Source: Miscanthus floridulus
Lineage: Eukaryota; Streptophyta; Magnoliopsida; Poales; Poaceae
DNA: 64,000 bases
Assembly: GCF_019320115.1 (NCBI RefSeq)
Contig: NC_089582.1
Span: forward strand, 119,147,856 to 119,211,855
Reading direction: 5' to 3'
Shown: positions 61,684-64,000 of the stretch, in pieces
Position numbering within the stretch: the stretch's first letter is position 1
Layout: each line of letters begins with the position of its first letter
The notes under the pieces: model-generated
What the model was told of the DNA's origin: nothing
The model's input: only the letters and a program-made list of their open reading frames with translations
The model's database searches: none
Translations under genes and position numbers: made by a program

Positions 61684-62223
61684 TAGATCCATACTGTAGT
61701 TTTAGATGAGTAGATGACCACACCCTTACACTCATCATCCTGCTCCTTTTCTATATATTCAATCATATGGAAGTGCGAGGAGGCTGTCGGATCGAACCCC
61801 AATCGAGCCTCACCAATAGAATGGATGCTAGGCGACATTTCCTTAAACTTCTTGGTTGCCAGATTGTAGACGACATAGCATTATAATCCATCAACCCCTT
61901 AGCACCAGCATAGGGTGAGGTTGTTGCAGATATCTGAGATAGCTACATTGTCCAAGGTGAAGGGCAAAAGGACAAGGACGGGTGTTCACCGGTGACTGGT
62001 GTAGCGTCGATGGCCTTGGTCGATGTCGTAGAAGAACTCAGCCAGAGTCTAGGGCAGTACCTTATGGTTGTTGTAGTCCAAGATGAGGCGGTTTCAGGAG
62101 CGACAGACACATTTGCAGTAGAACAAGGAGCGGGCAGGGAGGCAGTGGAGGATCTCAACAATGGCCTCGTTCGTGAGGCTGGCTAGTGCCTTCCTCTTGT
62201 TGGGGGCCTCCTCCGTTTCGTCT
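61684..62223 (-). pseudogene. F-box gene, 5' half: F-box domain and middle
   Basis: Minus-strand frame from about 62223 (DETEEAPNKRKALASL) into the F-box (LTNEAIVEILHCLPARSL, then FYCKCVCRS followed by TGA where relatives have Trp), then ATKKFKEMSPSIHSIGEARL and KGVVIYSSKTTVWI, where the frame meets the X insertion at 61688. The frame resumes with KESKW at 22094. Stops: TGA twice, TAG once, TAA twice. The start codon is not secure: ATAGACGAAACG near 62225 may be the acceptor of a short upstream intron. This half would bind SKP1; the other half carries the substrate-binding domain. Confidence 0.8.
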
Positions 62224-62964
62224 ATGTGTAGTAAGATGAGAGCTTCTCAGTAATAAGATCACTGAAGAGGAAAATAATCCAACAAAGATCCAACAGTGAA
62301 GTCCACAACTCATACCAAAGTGCAACTTTAACAACCATTAATAATTTTCATTGTACGACCTCAAACAAATTTAGAGTAGCACCACATAGATATATATAAC
62401 TCAAACTAGAGTAGCAGTTAATGGAGATATAACCATTACAATTTTAGCTAAATCAAGTTTATCCATCACACTTACAATCAGTACACGAGCTCAGAGCTTC
62501 TTCTATAGGAGACATTTACAGCAACAAAACTGAACATATGCAGAAAACCAGACATCAGTAGAAAACCAACCAATGCCACCTCCTAGTTCTTTTCATCATC
62601 ATATCATTGGCCTAACCAGATCTCCAATACTAGAATGTTTCTTGTATACCTCATGTTCAAGCAAGGACCAAAATAGTGAAGCGAACAGAAAAAGGCGAGA
62701 ACGGAGACCTACAAATTGGATCTATCGCCTCTGTCGCGGCACACAACGGACATGGACGCCAATGCCACCACACTCCATAGCAAGCCCCGCCGCCTAGCCT
62801 CCAAAAGGATGGCGGAGCCACCATAGCACATCGGGGATCCTCCTCTGCCGCCGCCGCTAGTCTAATGGGCACAGATTTGTTTCCACTTGAAGGGGAAATA
62901 TCCAATATAGGTCAACCTGTAGGACATCCACATAGAGAATATGATACTATGACTCCAAAGACAT
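62224..62964. other. 5' region of the split F-box gene
   Basis: AT-rich to 62570, then a GC-richer stretch 62700-62870 (CCGCCGCCGCTAG, GCCCCGCCGCC) that could hold the promoter or a first exon of a neighbouring gene. No frame convincingly conserved. Confidence 0.4.
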
Positions 62965-62974
62965 GTCAATACAA

Positions 62975-63058
62975 CTAGGCATCTAGCGCAATGGTAAAGA
63001 TCGTTCATTCCTTCCTCTAGGTCCCGGGTTCGACTCCCAAGCATTGATGTTTTTTTTG
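62975..63058 (+). mobile_element. tRNA-like SINE head
   Basis: An A-box-like TAGCGCAATGGTA (62984-62996) and a B box GGTTCGACTCC (63027-63037) are spaced about 31 bp apart and followed by a T run (63049-63057). Promoter boxes of this kind mark tRNA-derived SINEs. The flanking bases do not pair into a proper acceptor stem, so it is not a tRNA gene. Confidence 0.4.
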
Positions 63059-63084
63059 AATTTATTAGACCCCGATGGCATAAA

Positions 63085-63320
63085 AGGTACAACTAACATG
63101 CAAGCCGTCGGGTCCCACAGGTCGAATAAAGATGGAGAAAGGTCCCACAGGTACACGTGACACGTGAGCCATCGGGTCCCATAGGTCGGATGGTCCCACA
63201 GGTACACATGACACGTAAGCTGTCGGGTCCCATAGGTCGGATGGAGATGGAGAATGGTCCTATAGGTACATGTGACACGTAAGCCAGATCCCACAAGTCG
63301 GATGCTGAAGGGTCCCATAG
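63085..63320 (+). repeat. Degenerate 50-65-bp tandem repeat
   Basis: About four units with the order GGTCCCAYAGGTCGGATGG..GGTCCCACAGGTACACGTGACACGTAAGCCGTCGG, some lacking the GAGATGGAGAA spacer. The ORFs on the minus strand here are low-complexity products of the repeat. Confidence 0.75.
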
Positions 63321-63548
63321 GTACAAGTCGCATGGAGATAGGATCGAGCGGAGACTTTTATGACGAATTGCAAGCGTCACGAATGAGTAACTGCAAGTCC
63401 TACAAGTACACGTCGGATGGAGAAGGGTCCCTAGGTACACGTCGCATAGAGATAGGATCGAGCAGAGACTTTTATGACAAATTGCAAGCGTCACAGATGA
63501 GTAACTGCAGGTCCCACAAGTACATGTCGAATGGAGAAAGTACCATGT
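63321..63548 (+). repeat. 114-bp tandem duplication
   Basis: GTCGCATGGAGATAGGATCG..GAGACTTTTATGACGAATTGC..GAGTAACTGCA.. occurs from 63321 and again from 63435, with about ten differences. Confidence 0.85.
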
Positions 63549-63873
63549 GGAGATCTATGATGAAACCGTTCATTACAGATCGAATATTGTTCATCACAGA
63601 TGTATAATTAGTTCAATGACGAAGCCCTGTTCATCACAGTATTAAAGGAGATCATCATAGATGAGTCGCGCGAGTGATCTGTGATGAAACCCTGCACTCT
63701 TCTATGACAGTTTTGTGACGATGCCTGATTTCGTCATAGAAAGGGAGGGTTGCAGGATCATCACCGCTGATCTAAGACGAAACGAAAATATTCATCATGA
63801 AAAGCGATCTTCTATGACAGTTTTGGATTCGTTATTAAGATTTTCATCATAGAAGTGGATATTTCTAGTAGTG
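63549..63873 (-). mobile_element. CACTA transposon terminus with subterminal repeats
   Basis: The end at 63873 reads (minus strand, outward end first) CACTACTAGAAATATCCACT, the CACTA terminal motif. Inside, TTCATCAYAGA and TCTATGACAG/TCTGTGATGA words recur in both orientations (for example 63589, 63629, 63654, 63692, 63735, 63786, 63812, 63844), as expected of CACTA subterminal regions. The tandem repeats at 63085-63548 probably belong to the same element. No transposase and no matching left end is visible. Confidence 0.7.
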
Positions 63874-64000
63874 ATACATGAACCAATATAAATCTTTGTC
63901 CTTGCTACCCACCTGATTCCCTACGCACAAAACGTTGATCTGCATTGTTAGCAGTAATTCCTCCTACAGTAGGTGTGGGTGAGACAGAGAAGCTAGGGTT
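63874..64000. other. Right flank, unassigned
   Basis: CAATATAAATCTTTGTCC and TACGCACAAAACGTTGATCTGC resemble the R/U5 part of grass LTRs, but the window ends before this can be tested. Confidence 0.25.

Larger units (their letters stand above)
22095..61688 (+). mobile_element. Element X: non-coding LTR retrotransposon (LARD-like), multiply interrupted
   Basis: Left LTR 22100-23463, primer site 23472-23489, internal pieces 23464-24554, 40469-41419 and 46239-49405, polypurine tract 49391-49405, right LTR 49406-50181 plus 61290-61683. The target duplication is cagat (22095-22099) and tagat (61684-61688), one transition apart. With the insertions removed the internal region is about 5.2 kb and shows no protease, RT or integrase motif, so X is non-autonomous. 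The long non-coding interior fits a large retrotransposon derivative. The host target is the F-box gene. Confidence 0.85.

Noticed and set aside
62984..63037. Functional tRNA gene
   Set aside because: A and B boxes are present but no acceptor stem or anticodon arm can be drawn, and the 3' side runs into T's as in a SINE.
62983..63494. Minus-strand proteins of 116 and 133 residues
   Set aside because: They are translations of the degenerate tandem repeats and differ only by frame.

Overview
The window looks like heterochromatic plant DNA, most likely a large-genome grass (Poaceae). Reasons: almost every base belongs to nested Ty3/gypsy LTR retrotransposons of the Tat and Tekay/Del (chromodomain) lineages, two Tat elements carry the grass 'gypsy-type transposon' (Transposase_28-like) antisense ORF, there is a CACTA end and a Stowaway-like fragment, and the only host genes are a decayed F-box/F-box-associated gene and one unrecognised gene. 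There are no bacterial features, rRNA genes or CRISPR arrays. Coding regions are eroded by in-frame stops, very often TAG, so nearly all genes are given as pseudogenes. Species is not determined.

Left nest (1-19966). A minus-strand Tat element (Tat-2, 9991-19966: 5' LTR, gag-PR-RT-RH-archaeal-type RH-IN, then an antisense ORF on the plus strand) is interrupted inside that antisense ORF by a plus-strand Tekay-like element, of which the integrase C-terminal half, chromodomain and 4.6-kb 3' LTR are visible (4516-9990). That element is interrupted within integrase by a second Tat element in plus orientation (Tat-1, 1-4515), of which only the antisense ORF and the 474-bp 3' LTR are in the window.

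Host island and right nest (19967-64000). Host-like sequence at 19967-22099 continues at 61684. It carries an unrecognised minus-strand gene (20482-21102) and the 3' half of an F-box gene (21485-22099), whose 5' half lies at 61684-62223. The gene is split by element X (22100-61683), a non-coding LTR element with 1,364-bp LTRs, an Asp-tRNA-type primer binding site and a 5-bp target duplication (cagat/tagat). X was then hit by three further insertions: a complete Tekay/Del element of 15.9 kb (24555-40468), a 4.8-kb Tekay solo LTR with a perfect duplication TTTCA (41420-46238), and element Y (50182-61292) in the right LTR of X. Y has gag and protease but no reverse transcriptase, and carries an antisense spliced plant-mobile-domain ORF. 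The right end of Y and 183 bp of the X LTR were lost in one deletion with a 3-bp microhomology junction. The last kilobase holds a tRNA-like SINE head, tandem repeats and a CACTA terminus.

Best candidates for something under-described: a 366-codon ORF upstream of gag in the complete Tekay element, closed only by eight internal stops that are all TAG; antisense ORFs of two unrelated families in three elements; a triplet of short palindromes with compensatory arm changes in X; and a mosaic solo LTR in which a GC-rich cassette of about 1.2 kb has been exchanged.
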